DNA of 64,000 bases from Pseudomonas crudilactis (lineage in GTDB: Bacteria > Pseudomonadota > Gammaproteobacteria > Pseudomonadales > Pseudomonadaceae). The position numbers and the translations under genes were made by a program. The notes under the pieces were generated by a model that was not told the DNA's origin, did not search any database, and worked only from the letters and a program-made list of their open reading frames with translations. This document shows positions 45,101 through 53,515 of this stretch, piece after piece (the stretch's first letter is position 1; each line of letters begins with the position of its first letter). Where the stretch lies: the NCBI RefSeq assembly GCF_013433315.1, contig NZ_WXVV01000004.1, positions 62,001 through 126,000 on the forward strand, read 5' to 3'.

Positions 45101-46042
45101 TTATATCCACCCACCCCACTGCAAAACGAAAATCCCGACGTTGGTGGTGATCGCCGCCATCAACGTCGTCATCACGATAATCGCCGCCGCCAATTCATGA
45201 TTGCCCTGCGCCGCGCGGGCCATGACAAAACTCGCCGCCGCCGTCGGGCTGCCGAAGTACAGAAACAGAATCCCCAGTTCCGCCCCGCGAAATCCCCACA
45301 GCCACGCGCCGAGCGTCGCCAGCACCGGCAGGCCGACCATCTTCACCAGGCTCGAACTCAGCGCCATATTGCCGCTCTTGCGCAACGCCGCCAGTGACAG
45401 CGTGCCGCCAATGCAGATCAACGCCAGTGGCAACGTGGTCTGCGCCAGATACTGACCTGACGTCTCCAGCCAGCCCGGCAAACCGATCTTGAAATAGGCA
45501 AACGGCGCCGCCGCGATGACACTGATGATCAGCGGATTGCTGAACACGCTTTTGCAGATGCTCCACGGATCGGACTTGATCACCGGGCTGTACACCGCCA
45601 AAACGATGGTCGACAGCGTGTTGTAAAACAGGATCACCAGCGCCGCGAGAATTGCGCCGAGGGAAATGCCGTAATCGCCGTACATGCTTGCCGCCAGCGC
45701 GAGACCGATGACGCCGTTATTGCCGCGAAACGCGCCTTGGGTATAAATGCCGCGATCTTCACGCGGACATTTGAAAATCGCCCAGCCCCAGGCCAGGGCA
45801 AAACTCACCAGCGTGGCGAGGGAGAAGTAGATCAGCAGGGACGGTTGCAATGCTGCGTGCAGGTCGGCATGCAGAATGCCGAGAAACAGCAGCGCCGGCA
45901 TGGTCACGTTGAACACCAGCGAGGAGGCGGTGTGGATGAAATTGTCGTTGATCCAGTCGATGCGCTTGAGCAGCACACCGAGAAACAGCATGGCAAACAC
46001 CGGCGCGGTGATGTTCAGGGTTTCGAGGAAAATTGCCAGCAT
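45101..46042 (-). CDS. AEC-family transporter
   Basis: A 313-residue membrane protein of the auxin-efflux-carrier family, about ten helices in two inverted halves. GAFRGNNGVIGLALAA in the middle and LPLALICIGGTLSL near the second half are family hallmarks. Substrates in bacteria are often organic acids such as malate or malonate; not determinable here. The ATG at 46042 is chosen over the TTG at 46078. Confidence 0.83.
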   Translation of the reverse strand: MLAIFLETLNITAPVFAMLFLGVLLKRIDWINDNFIHTASSLVFNVTMPALLFLGILHADLHAALQPSLLIYFSLATLVSFALAWGWAIFKCPREDRGIYTQGAFRGNNGVIGLALAASMYGDYGISLGAILAALVILFYNTLSTIVLAVYSPVIKSDPWSICKSVFSNPLIISVIAAAPFAYFKIGLPGWLETSGQYLAQTTLPLALICIGGTLSLAALRKSGNMALSSSLVKMVGLPVLATLGAWLWGFRGAELGILFLYFGSPTAAASFVMARAAQGNHELAAAIIVMTTLMAAITTNVGIFVLQWGGWI

Positions 46043-46091
46043 GCCGGGGAGCCTTGGGTGAGCGTCGTTAGTGGCCAATGATAAAGCAAAA

Positions 46092-46412
46092 GCCCCTCAC
46101 CCTAGCCCTCTCCCGGAGGGAGAGGGGACCGATCGGGGGATATTGCATAAATCCATCGACCTGAAATGACTTCGTTGAATCCATAATCAACTCGGTATTT
46201 CAAGTCGATGTATAGCGCCAGACAACTCGATCAGCCCCTCACCCTAGCTCTCTCCCCGAGGGAGAGGGGACCGATCGGGGGATATTCTAAAAATCCACCG
46301 ACCTGAAATGACATCGCTGAATCCATAATCGACCCGATTTTTCAGGTCGATGTGCAGCGCAAGACAACTCGGTCGGCCCCCTCTCCCTCCGGGAGAGGGC
46401 TGGGGTGAGGGG
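46092..46412. repeat. Repeat cluster, 142-bp period, bounded by inverted ends
   Basis: Two units with a 142-base period (gatcggggga at 46131 and again at 46273) and a half unit. The block opens with CCTCACCCTAGCCCTCTCC and closes with ggagagggctggggtgagg. Read on the minus strand, the spacers (atcgacttgaaataccgag, gttgattatggattca) match the spacer of the 5342 cluster, so this is the same family inverted. It fills the 390 bases between the AEC gene and garD; no gene is present. Confidence 0.88.
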
Positions 46413-46435
46413 TAGCTTTTGCCCCCCCCAAACCA

Positions 46436-47989
46436 TCAGGTAATCGGCGCCGGATTGAACAACGTAATGTCGTTATGCAACTTGTGCTTCTCCGCCCACG
46501 TCTGCTGCTTGCCGCTCGCAACATCCAGATAGTAGTGAAACAACTCCCAACCCAATTCCTCAATGGTCGCGCGCCCGGTAGCAATCCGCCCGGCATCGAT
46601 ATCGATCAGATCCGGCCAACGCTGCGCCAACTCCGTCCGCGTCGATACCTTCACCACCGGCGCCATCGCCAACCCATACGGCGTGCCACGCCCGGTGGTG
46701 AACACATGCAGGTTCATCCCCGCCGCCAACTGCAACGTGCCGCAGACAAAATCACTGGCCGGCGTCGCACAGAAAATCAGCCCCTTCTGCTTGAACCGCT
46801 CGCCCGGGCCGAGTACGCCATTAATAGCACTGCTACCGGATTTGACGATCGAACCCAGCGACTTCTCGACAATGTTCGACAGTCCGCCCTTCTTGTTGCC
46901 CGGCGTGGTGTTGGCGCTGCGATCCGCTTCACCCTTGGCCAGATAACGGTCGTACCAGTCCATCTCACGCACCAATTCCTCGGCAACGGTTTTGCTTTCG
47001 GCGCGTGAAGTCAGCAGGTAAATCGCATCGCGCACTTCGGTGACTTCGGAAAACATCACCGTCGCCCCGGCGCGCAGCAGCAAGTCCGAGGCATAGCCCA
47101 GCGCCGGGTTGGCGGTGATCCCGGAAAACGCATCGCTGCCACCGCACTGCATGCCCAGGATCAGCTCGGACGCCGGCACGGTTTCGCGACGGCGCAGGTC
47201 GAGTTTCTTCAGGCGCACTTCAGCCAAGTTCATGATCTGTTCGATCATCTCGGTAAAACCGTGACTGGAATCCTGCAAGCGATACAGCCACGGATCGCTG
47301 AGATCCACCGACGCATCGTCCTCGTGCATCACCTGCCCGGCCTGCAATTTCTCGCAGCCGAGACTGATCACCAACGCTTCGCCACCGAGATTCGGGTTGC
47401 GCGCCAGATTGCGCACGGTGCGAATCGGGATGTAAGCATCAGTGGCGGTGATCGCCACGCCGCAGCCGTAACTGTGGGTCAGTGCCACCACGTCATCGAC
47501 GTGCGGATACTTCGGCAGCAGTTCTTCCTTGATTCGTTTCACCGCGTGATCGAGCACGCCGGTGACGCACTGCACCGTGGTGGTAATGCCGAGAATATTG
47601 CGCGTGCCGACGGTGCCGTCAGCGTTGCGGTAACCCTCGAAGGTGAAGCCTTCCAGCGGTGCCTGTGCGTCCGGCACCTCGGTGGACAGCGGCAAGCTGT
47701 CCAGCGGCGGCGCGGTCGGCATGCGCAGTTGATCTTCCTTGACCCAACTGCCACGGCGAATCGGCTGCAACGCGTAGCCAATCACCTGACCGTAGCGAAT
47801 CACCTGGCCGCCCTCGGGAATGTCTTCGAGGGTGACCTTGTGGCTCTGCGGCACAAATTCCAGCGTCACCAGGCCATCGGCAAACTCAGTGCCGGCCGGT
47901 GCGCCCTGGTCGTTGACCACGACCACCACATTGTCCCGCTCGTGCAGGCGGATGTGGCGCGGCGAGTCGGAATGTTCAATCAACTGCAT
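46436..47989 (-). CDS. garD: Galactarate dehydratase
   Basis: A 517-residue UxaA/GarD-family enzyme. An N-terminal SAF domain (about 10-90) is followed by the main dehydratase fold with [25 protein letters not shown] and [12 protein letters not shown]. GarD removes water from galactarate to give 5-dehydro-4-deoxyglucarate. Full-length galactarate dehydratases have this size, and the neighbours (glucarate transporter, KdgD, semialdehyde dehydrogenase) support galactarate over altronate. Last gene of the operon, 11 bases after gudP. Confidence 0.9.
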   Translation of the reverse strand: MQLIEHSDSPRHIRLHERDNVVVVVNDQGAPAGTEFADGLVTLEFVPQSHKVTLEDIPEGGQVIRYGQVIGYALQPIRRGSWVKEDQLRMPTAPPLDSLPLSTEVPDAQAPLEGFTFEGYRNADGTVGTRNILGITTTVQCVTGVLDHAVKRIKEELLPKYPHVDDVVALTHSYGCGVAITATDAYIPIRTVRNLARNPNLGGEALVISLGCEKLQAGQVMHEDDASVDLSDPWLYRLQDSSHGFTEMIEQIMNLAEVRLKKLDLRRRETVPASELILGMQCGGSDAFSGITANPALGYASDLLLRAGATVMFSEVTEVRDAIYLLTSRAESKTVAEELVREMDWYDRYLAKGEADRSANTTPGNKKGGLSNIVEKSLGSIVKSGSSAINGVLGPGERFKQKGLIFCATPASDFVCGTLQLAAGMNLHVFTTGRGTPYGLAMAPVVKVSTRTELAQRWPDLIDIDAGRIATGRATIEELGWELFHYYLDVASGKQQTWAEKHKLHNDITLFNPAPIT

Positions 47990-48000
47990 GACGCCGCTCC

Positions 48001-49362
48001 TCAGGAATGCGCTTGGGACAATTTACCGCTGGCTTCAACACCGCCGTTGGTTGGTGGCTCTTTGAGTACCACACGTTTGATCGGGCCGACGATGACCAGA
48101 TAGCTGAACACCGCCACCAGTGCGTTGGCACCGACAAACACCAGCGCCCACTTGAACGAACCGGTGGAGCTGATGATGTAGCCAATCACGATCGGCGTGG
48201 TAATCGAAGCGATGTTGCCGAAGGTGTTGAACAGGCCACCGCTCAGACCGGCGATCTGTTTGGGCGAGGTGTCGGAAACCACCGCCCAGCCCAGTGCGCC
48301 AACGCCTTTGCCGAAGAAGGCCAGGGCCATGAAGCCAACGACCATCCATTCAACTTCTACATAGTTGCAGGCAACGATGCTGCTGGAAACCAGCAGGCCG
48401 GCAATGATCGGCGCTTTGCGGGCGAAGGTCAGCGAGTGGCCCTTGCGCAGCAGGTAGTCGGAAATCACCCCGCCAAGTACGCCGCCGATAAAGCCGCAGA
48501 TTGCCGGCAACGAGGCGATGAAACCAGCCTTGAGAATGGTCATGCCACGCTCTTGCACCAGATACACAGGGAACCAGGTCAGGAAGAAATAGGTGATGCC
48601 GTTGATGCAGTATTGACCCAGATACACACCGAGCATCATGCGGTTGGTCAGCAACTGACGGATGTAATCCCACTTCGGACCGTCGGACTTTTTGCCCTTC
48701 TGGTCCATGTCGACCATGCCGCCGTTTTCAGCGATGTGTTTGAACTCGGCTTCGTTGATACGCGGGTGTTCACGCGGGCTGTGGATAACCTTCAGCCAGA
48801 TGCCCGAGAAGACAATACCGAACAGGCCCATGACGATGAACACGTGCTCCCAGCCAAAGGAGTAAACGATCCAGCCCATCAGCGGTGCGAACAACACGGT
48901 GGCAAAGTATTGCGCCGAGTTGAAGATTGCCGAAGCGGTGCCACGTTCCGCGGTCGGGAACCACGCCGCGACAATGCGCGCGTTGCCGGGGAACGAAGGC
49001 GCTTCAGCCAGACCGACCAGGAAGCGCAGCATGAACAGCGCAACAATGGCCGTGGACATGCCGAACTCACCGACAAAGCCTTGCAGCACGGTGAACAGCG
49101 ACCAGGTGAAGATGCTCAAGGCATAGACTTTTTTCGAACCGAAGCGATCGAGCAGCCAGCCGCCGGGGATTTGCCCGGCCACGTAGGCCCAACCGAATGC
49201 GGAGAAGATATAGCCGAGGGTGACTGCGTCGATGCCCAGATCTTTTTGCAGGCTGGAACCGGCGATGGCGATCGTGGCGCGGTCGGCGTAGTTGATCGTG
49301 GTCACCAGAAACAGCATGAGCAGGATCAAATAGCGGACGTGAGTCGGCTTGGACGATTGCAT
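48001..49362 (-). CDS. gudP: MFS transporter for glucarate/galactarate
   Basis: A 453-residue MFS transporter of the anion:cation symporter (ACS) family, twelve helices, with [20 protein letters not shown] and [24 protein letters not shown] in the first half. GudP and GarP carry glucarate and galactarate with protons. The specificity is inferred from position between garD and the dehydrogenase. The start [15 protein letters not shown] has gggag at nine-base spacing; upstream in-frame codons are not family-like. Confidence 0.88.
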   Translation of the reverse strand: MQSSKPTHVRYLILLMLFLVTTINYADRATIAIAGSSLQKDLGIDAVTLGYIFSAFGWAYVAGQIPGGWLLDRFGSKKVYALSIFTWSLFTVLQGFVGEFGMSTAIVALFMLRFLVGLAEAPSFPGNARIVAAWFPTAERGTASAIFNSAQYFATVLFAPLMGWIVYSFGWEHVFIVMGLFGIVFSGIWLKVIHSPREHPRINEAEFKHIAENGGMVDMDQKGKKSDGPKWDYIRQLLTNRMMLGVYLGQYCINGITYFFLTWFPVYLVQERGMTILKAGFIASLPAICGFIGGVLGGVISDYLLRKGHSLTFARKAPIIAGLLVSSSIVACNYVEVEWMVVGFMALAFFGKGVGALGWAVVSDTSPKQIAGLSGGLFNTFGNIASITTPIVIGYIISSTGSFKWALVFVGANALVAVFSYLVIVGPIKRVVLKEPPTNGGVEASGKLSQAHS

Positions 49363-49461
49363 GTAGATGTACTCCCACTGATTATTTTTATGCGGGTAAA
49401 ACATTCTTTGGTCTTGTGCCGCGCAGGGCCTCAGGCGAAGGCCCGGCGCGGGTGCAGCGGG

Positions 49462-50907
49462 TTACGATCCGATGTAGGCAGTTTTTACAACCGTGTAAAA
49501 CTCTTGCGCATAGCGGCCTTGCTCACGTGATCCATAGGATGAACCTTTACGGCCACCGAACGGAACGTGGTAATCCACACCAGCGGTCGGCAGATTGACC
49601 ATGACCATCCCGGCTTGCGAATGGCGCTTGAAGTGGTTGGCGTACTTCAGCGAAGTCGTCGCGATACCCGCCGACAGACCGAACTCGGTGTCGTTGGCCA
49701 TCGCCAGCGCCGCGTCGTAATCGGCCACGCGAACGATGTTGGCCACCGGGCCGAAGATCTCTTCGCGGCTGATGCGCATCGACGCTTCGCTGTCGGCAAA
49801 CAGGGTTGGCGCGAGGAAGTAACCTTCGGTGTCACACGTCACCAAGCCACCGCCGCTGACCAGACGCGCACCTTCGGACTGACCGATGTCGATGTACTTC
49901 ATGTCCTGTTCAAGCTGCGCTTGCGAAACCACTGGACCGATGTCGGTACCGGATTTCAGCGCGTGGCCGACCTTGATCGACTTCATGCGCTCGGCCATGG
50001 CTTCAACGAACTTGTCATGAATCCCGGCGGTGACAATCAAACGGCTCGACGCGGTGCAACGCTGACCGGTGGAGTAGAACGCGCTCTGCACCGACAGCTC
50101 GACCGCTTGTTTGAGGTCGGCGTCGTCGAGAATGATCTGCGGGTTCTTGCCGCCCATTTCCAGCTGAACCTTGGCCTGACGCGAAACGCAGTTGACCGCG
50201 ATCTGACGACCCACACCGACCGAACCGGTGAAGCTGATGCCATCGACTTTCGGGCTCTGCACGAGAGCATCACCGACCACGCGACCGCTGCCCATCACCA
50301 GGTTGAACACGCCGGCCGGGAAGCCTGCGCGGGAGATGATTTCCGCCAGCGCCCAAGCGCAACCCGGCACCAGATCGGCCGGTTTCAGCACTACACAGTT
50401 GCCGTAGGCCAACGCAGGAGCAATTTTCCACGCAGGAATGGCGATCGGGAAGTTCCACGGGGTGATCAGACCGACCACACCCAGCGCTTCGCGGGTTACT
50501 TCAACGTTGACACCCGGACGCACCGACGGCACGTAGTCGCCGGACAGACGCAGGCATTCACCGGCGAAGAATTTGAAGATGTTGCCGGCGCGGGTCACTT
50601 CGCCGATGGCTTCGGGCAGAGTCTTGCCCTCTTCCCGGGCCAGCAGGGTGCCGAGTTCTTCGCGACGGGCAAGAATTTCCGTGCCGATTTTATCCAGCGA
50701 ATCGTGACGGGCCTGGATACCCGAAGTCGAATAGGCCGGGAATGCCGCGCGGGCGGCGTCGATGGCGGCATTAACCTGAGTCAGATCAGCCTTGGCGTAA
50801 TCGCCGATGGTGTCGCTCAGTTCCGACGGGTTGATGTTGGCCGAGTAGTCGGCACCGGCAACCCATTCGCCGTTGATGTAGTTGTCGTAGCGTTTTGCAT
50901 TTGTCAC
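49462..50907 (-). CDS. Alpha-ketoglutaric semialdehyde dehydrogenase
   Basis: A 481-residue aldehyde dehydrogenase. Catalytic residues are E250 (LEMGGKNP) and C284 (GQRCTASS), with the NAD-binding FTGSVGVGRQIA. In sugar-diacid degradation it oxidises 2,5-dioxopentanoate to alpha-ketoglutarate, the product of KdgD, and the operon supports that. The start is taken as GTG at 50907, eight bases after GAGGG; a TTG at 50922 would add five residues. Confidence 0.88.
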   Translation of the reverse strand: MTNAKRYDNYINGEWVAGADYSANINPSELSDTIGDYAKADLTQVNAAIDAARAAFPAYSTSGIQARHDSLDKIGTEILARREELGTLLAREEGKTLPEAIGEVTRAGNIFKFFAGECLRLSGDYVPSVRPGVNVEVTREALGVVGLITPWNFPIAIPAWKIAPALAYGNCVVLKPADLVPGCAWALAEIISRAGFPAGVFNLVMGSGRVVGDALVQSPKVDGISFTGSVGVGRQIAVNCVSRQAKVQLEMGGKNPQIILDDADLKQAVELSVQSAFYSTGQRCTASSRLIVTAGIHDKFVEAMAERMKSIKVGHALKSGTDIGPVVSQAQLEQDMKYIDIGQSEGARLVSGGGLVTCDTEGYFLAPTLFADSEASMRISREEIFGPVANIVRVADYDAALAMANDTEFGLSAGIATTSLKYANHFKRHSQAGMVMVNLPTAGVDYHVPFGGRKGSSYGSREQGRYAQEFYTVVKTAYIGS

Positions 50908-50982
50908 AGGGGCAGCCCTCAAAACTAAAAGCCTTTACGCAAAAAGCCGCTGATTACTCAGCGGCCGCGTTTTTGTCGGGTG

Positions 50983-51894
50983 TTACTGCGCACCTTGCTT
51001 GTCGATCAGCGCAGCGAGCATTTCGTACTCTTCGCCAGTCAGATCGGTCAGCGGCGCCCGCACCGGGCCTGCGTCATAGCCGGCGATTTTCGCGCCTGCC
51101 TTGACGATGCTCACGGCATAACCGGCCTTGCGGTTGCGGATGTCGAGGTACGGCAGGAAGAAGTCGTCGATGATCTTGCCAACGGTAACGTGATCTTCAC
51201 GAGCGATCGCGTGGTAGAAGTCCATCGCGGTTTTCGGGATGAAGTTGAACACCGCCGAGGAGTAGACCGGCACGCCCAGCGCCTTGTAGGCAGCGGCATA
51301 GACTTCGGCGGTCGGCAGACCACCCAGGTAGCTGAAGCGATCACCGAGGCGGCGACGGATCGACACCATCAACTCGATATCGCCCAGACCATCCTTGTAG
51401 CCGATCAGGTTCGGGCAGCGCTCGGCCAGACGTTCCAGCAGCGGCGCGGTCAAGCGGCAAACGTTGCGGTTGTAAACGACGACGCCGATGTTGACCGATT
51501 TACACACGGCTTCAACGTGAGCGGCAACACCGTCCTGGCTCGCTTCGGTCAGGTAGTGCGGCAGCAACAACAGACCTTTGGCGCCCAGACGCTCGGCTTC
51601 CTGAGCGTATTCGATGGCCTGACGGGTCGAACCACCGACACCGGCGAGGATCGGCACGCTGGTTTCGCAAGTGTCGACGGCAGTCTTGATGATTTCCGAG
51701 TATTCGCTGGCGGCGAGGGAGAAGAACTCACCGGTGCCGCCGGCGGCGAACAAGGCTGAAGCGCCATACGGAGCCAGCCATTCCAGGCGTTTGATGTAGC
51801 CCGCGCGGTTGAAATCGCCCTGCGCGTTGAAATCGGTCACCGGGAAAGACAGCAGGCCGGCAGAGAGGATGGACTTCAGTTCTTGTGGATTCAT
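50983..51894 (-). CDS. kdgD: 5-dehydro-4-deoxyglucarate dehydratase
   Basis: A 303-residue DHDPS/NAL-superfamily aldolase-fold enzyme. The Schiff-base lysine is K167 in LIGYKDG, and the carboxylate-binding GGTGEF motif is present. It converts 5-dehydro-4-deoxyglucarate to 2,5-dioxopentanoate with loss of CO2 and water. First gene of kdgD - dehydrogenase - gudP - garD, directly below the operator. Confidence 0.93.
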   Translation of the reverse strand: MNPQELKSILSAGLLSFPVTDFNAQGDFNRAGYIKRLEWLAPYGASALFAAGGTGEFFSLAASEYSEIIKTAVDTCETSVPILAGVGGSTRQAIEYAQEAERLGAKGLLLLPHYLTEASQDGVAAHVEAVCKSVNIGVVVYNRNVCRLTAPLLERLAERCPNLIGYKDGLGDIELMVSIRRRLGDRFSYLGGLPTAEVYAAAYKALGVPVYSSAVFNFIPKTAMDFYHAIAREDHVTVGKIIDDFFLPYLDIRNRKAGYAVSIVKAGAKIAGYDAGPVRAPLTDLTGEEYEMLAALIDKQGAQ

Positions 51895-51950
51895 TATTCG
51901 AACACCCTGGTAGCAACGTTTTTTGTGAGTGGACCGTTCAGCCTTCGCCG

Positions 51951-51990
51951 AAGTTGTAGGTCATCGTACAACTTAAATAATAACCGTCAA
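51951..51990 (-). promoter_or_regulatory. Promoter and operator of the galactarate operon
   Basis: AAGTTGTA and TACAACTT form a perfect 8-bp inverted repeat around eight bases (51951-51974). On the minus strand a TTGACG (-35, 51985-51990) and TACGAT (-10, 51963-51968) lie 16 bases apart, so the -10 is inside the palindrome. The half-site gttgtacgat recurs at 53378 in front of the regulator. This is the geometry of a GntR-type repressor operator. Confidence 0.72.
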
Positions 51991-52151
51991 CTGCATTTCA
52001 TCGTTGTGGGTGTTTTTTTGTCGGACAAAACTGTTTAAGGCTTGCCAGGACTCGTCGCAAAGCCCCGCGTTTGAAGGGTTTTAGCGCGGAAATGTCTGGT
52101 CAAGATTCGTTTACTGAACGCTGGAGAAACGCCGGGTAAGGTGCGACGACT

Positions 52152-52183
52152 GCCACGAAGGATCGTGGCGGACCTTCGAAGGA
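52152..52183 (+). promoter_or_regulatory. Leader with two CGAAGGA sites, RsmA/RsmE-like
   Basis: GCCACGA and TCGTGGC form a perfect 7-bp stem presenting an AGGA loop (52152-52169). The identical CGAAGGA recurs 21 bases later as the Shine-Dalgarno of the following gene. A GGA in a hairpin loop plus a GGA at the ribosome site is the classical CsrA/RsmA target layout. Inference from sequence only. Confidence 0.55.
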
Positions 52184-52190
52184 AACCGAA

Positions 52191-52571
52191 ATGTTTGTGA
52201 ATTATGCTGCGCCGACCCTCGCGCAAATGACCTCTTCTGCCGCAGGCATCCTCACCCTGCAGCTATCCGTGCTACCCGATGTATTGATCGTAGAGGTCCC
52301 GGATTCGAGCGATTTTCCGGCGAACTGGAGTGTTTATCCGATTCTCGGCAACGACCCTGAGGAGCCCGAATGGGCCGGTGAAGAAGTGGACACTGGCACC
52401 TGGGACGATGCCGAGGACGAGATGGAGAAATTGACGGGGATCGAGTTGCAGATTCCCAAAGAGGCGCTGCATCCGTACCTCAATACGGATGTCGAATTGC
52501 GTTACAAGTTTGTCGATGAGTCGAGCATGGAACCGTTTTCGCAGGCGGTGACGTTACGGATCAAGGCCTGA
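52191..52571 (+). CDS. Small acidic protein of unknown function
   Basis: A 126-residue acidic protein I do not recognise. It is beta-rich in appearance (ILTLQLSVLPDVLIVEVPDSSDFPANWSVYPI) with an acidic middle (EEPEWAGEEVDTGTWDDAEDEMEKL), and lacks a signal peptide or membrane helix. The ending LRYKFVDESSMEPFSQAVTLRIKA resembles an Ig-like strand pattern. ATG start with gaagga. It lies between the galactarate operon and its regulator, divergent from kdgD and convergent with the regulator gene. Confidence 0.7.
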   Translation: MFVNYAAPTLAQMTSSAAGILTLQLSVLPDVLIVEVPDSSDFPANWSVYPILGNDPEEPEWAGEEVDTGTWDDAEDEMEKLTGIELQIPKEALHPYLNTDVELRYKFVDESSMEPFSQAVTLRIKA

Positions 52572-52575
52572 CCGC

Positions 52576-53334
52576 TTAACCCCGCTGCGCCTGCGCCTCT
52601 TCATGGGCCTGGCGCAGTCTTTCACGGCTGTTGGTCAAATGCAGACGCATCGCCGCACGCGCTGCATCGGAATCCTGACGGGCAATCGCGTCGTAGATTT
52701 CTTCGTGTTCGCGGCTCAGGCGGCTCATGTAGTGCTGCTGATCATCGTGAGCCAGTCGCGCCGAGTTCAGCCGCGTACGCGGAATGATGCTGGTGCCCAG
52801 GTGGGTCATGATGTCGGTGAAGTAGCGATTGCCGGTGGACAGGGCGATTTCCAGATGGAAAGCAAAGTCTGAAGCCACAGCATCGCTGGCGTGGGCAGCA
52901 CTTTCGTTGAGTGCATCGAGGGCGGCGCGCATGGTCGCCAGTTGCTCGGCGCTGCGACGTTGCGCGGCAAGGCCGGCAGACTCGACTTCGAGGCTGATGC
53001 GCAATTCGAGAATGGCCAGCACATCACGCAGGGTGACGACGGTGGCCGGGTCGATACGGAAACCGCTCGGGCTCGGCGTGTCGAGCACGAAGGTGCCGAT
53101 GCCGTGACGGGTTTCCACCTGGCCGGCCGCCTGCAAACGGGAAATCGCCTCGCGCACCACGGTGCGGCTGACGCCATGGGCTTCCATGATCGCCGACTCG
53201 GTGGGCAGTTTGTCACCGCGCTTGAGCAGGCCATCGCGGATCTGCTCGCTCAGCACCGTCACCAGTTCCTGGGCCAGGCTGCGGCGCTTGCGCGGGAGAC
53301 GCGGGGTTTCGATCAGGTTTTCCATGGTGTGCAT
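52576..53334 (-). CDS. FadR-type GntR regulator of the galactarate operon
   Basis: A 252-residue FadR-subfamily regulator. The N-terminal winged helix-turn-helix (about 18-85, LPTESAIMEAHGVSRTVVREAISRLQAAGQVETRHGIGTFV) is followed by an all-helical FCD ligand domain with metal-type residues (D156FAFH, H in the late helices). It is likely to bind the inverted repeat in front of kdgD, with a sugar-diacid intermediate as inducer. The half-site just upstream suggests autoregulation. An ATG three codons later is also possible. Confidence 0.85.
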   Translation of the reverse strand: MHTMENLIETPRLPRKRRSLAQELVTVLSEQIRDGLLKRGDKLPTESAIMEAHGVSRTVVREAISRLQAAGQVETRHGIGTFVLDTPSPSGFRIDPATVVTLRDVLAILELRISLEVESAGLAAQRRSAEQLATMRAALDALNESAAHASDAVASDFAFHLEIALSTGNRYFTDIMTHLGTSIIPRTRLNSARLAHDDQQHYMSRLSREHEEIYDAIARQDSDAARAAMRLHLTNSRERLRQAHEEAQAQRG

Positions 53335-53411
53335 CTAGTCTCGAAAATTCGGCTTGTGGGCATCATAGCTCAAGCGGGTTGTACGATCACTTTCCGGTTT
53401 ACATCGCTTTA

Positions 53412-53500
53412 TGTAGGAGTGAGCCTGCTCGCGATGACGTCCGCACATTCAACTTCAATGTGACTGACCCAACGCGATCGCGAGCAGGCTCACTCCTACA
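53412..53500. repeat. REPIN, variant type
   Basis: Inverted pair of tgtaggagtgagcctgctcg and its complement around a spacer of about 45 bases. The flank tgtaggagtgag and the core gcctgctcgcga differ from the other REPINs (tgtgggagcgag, gcttgctcgcga), so it belongs to a second REP subfamily. Confidence 0.88.
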
Positions 53501-53515
53501 GGGGTTTAGCGGTGA

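Noticed and set aside
49067..49378. Open frames antisense or shifted within gudP and the aldehyde dehydrogenase, some over 400 codons.
   Set aside because: Shadows of confidently identified genes; none has a recognisable domain or ribosome site.
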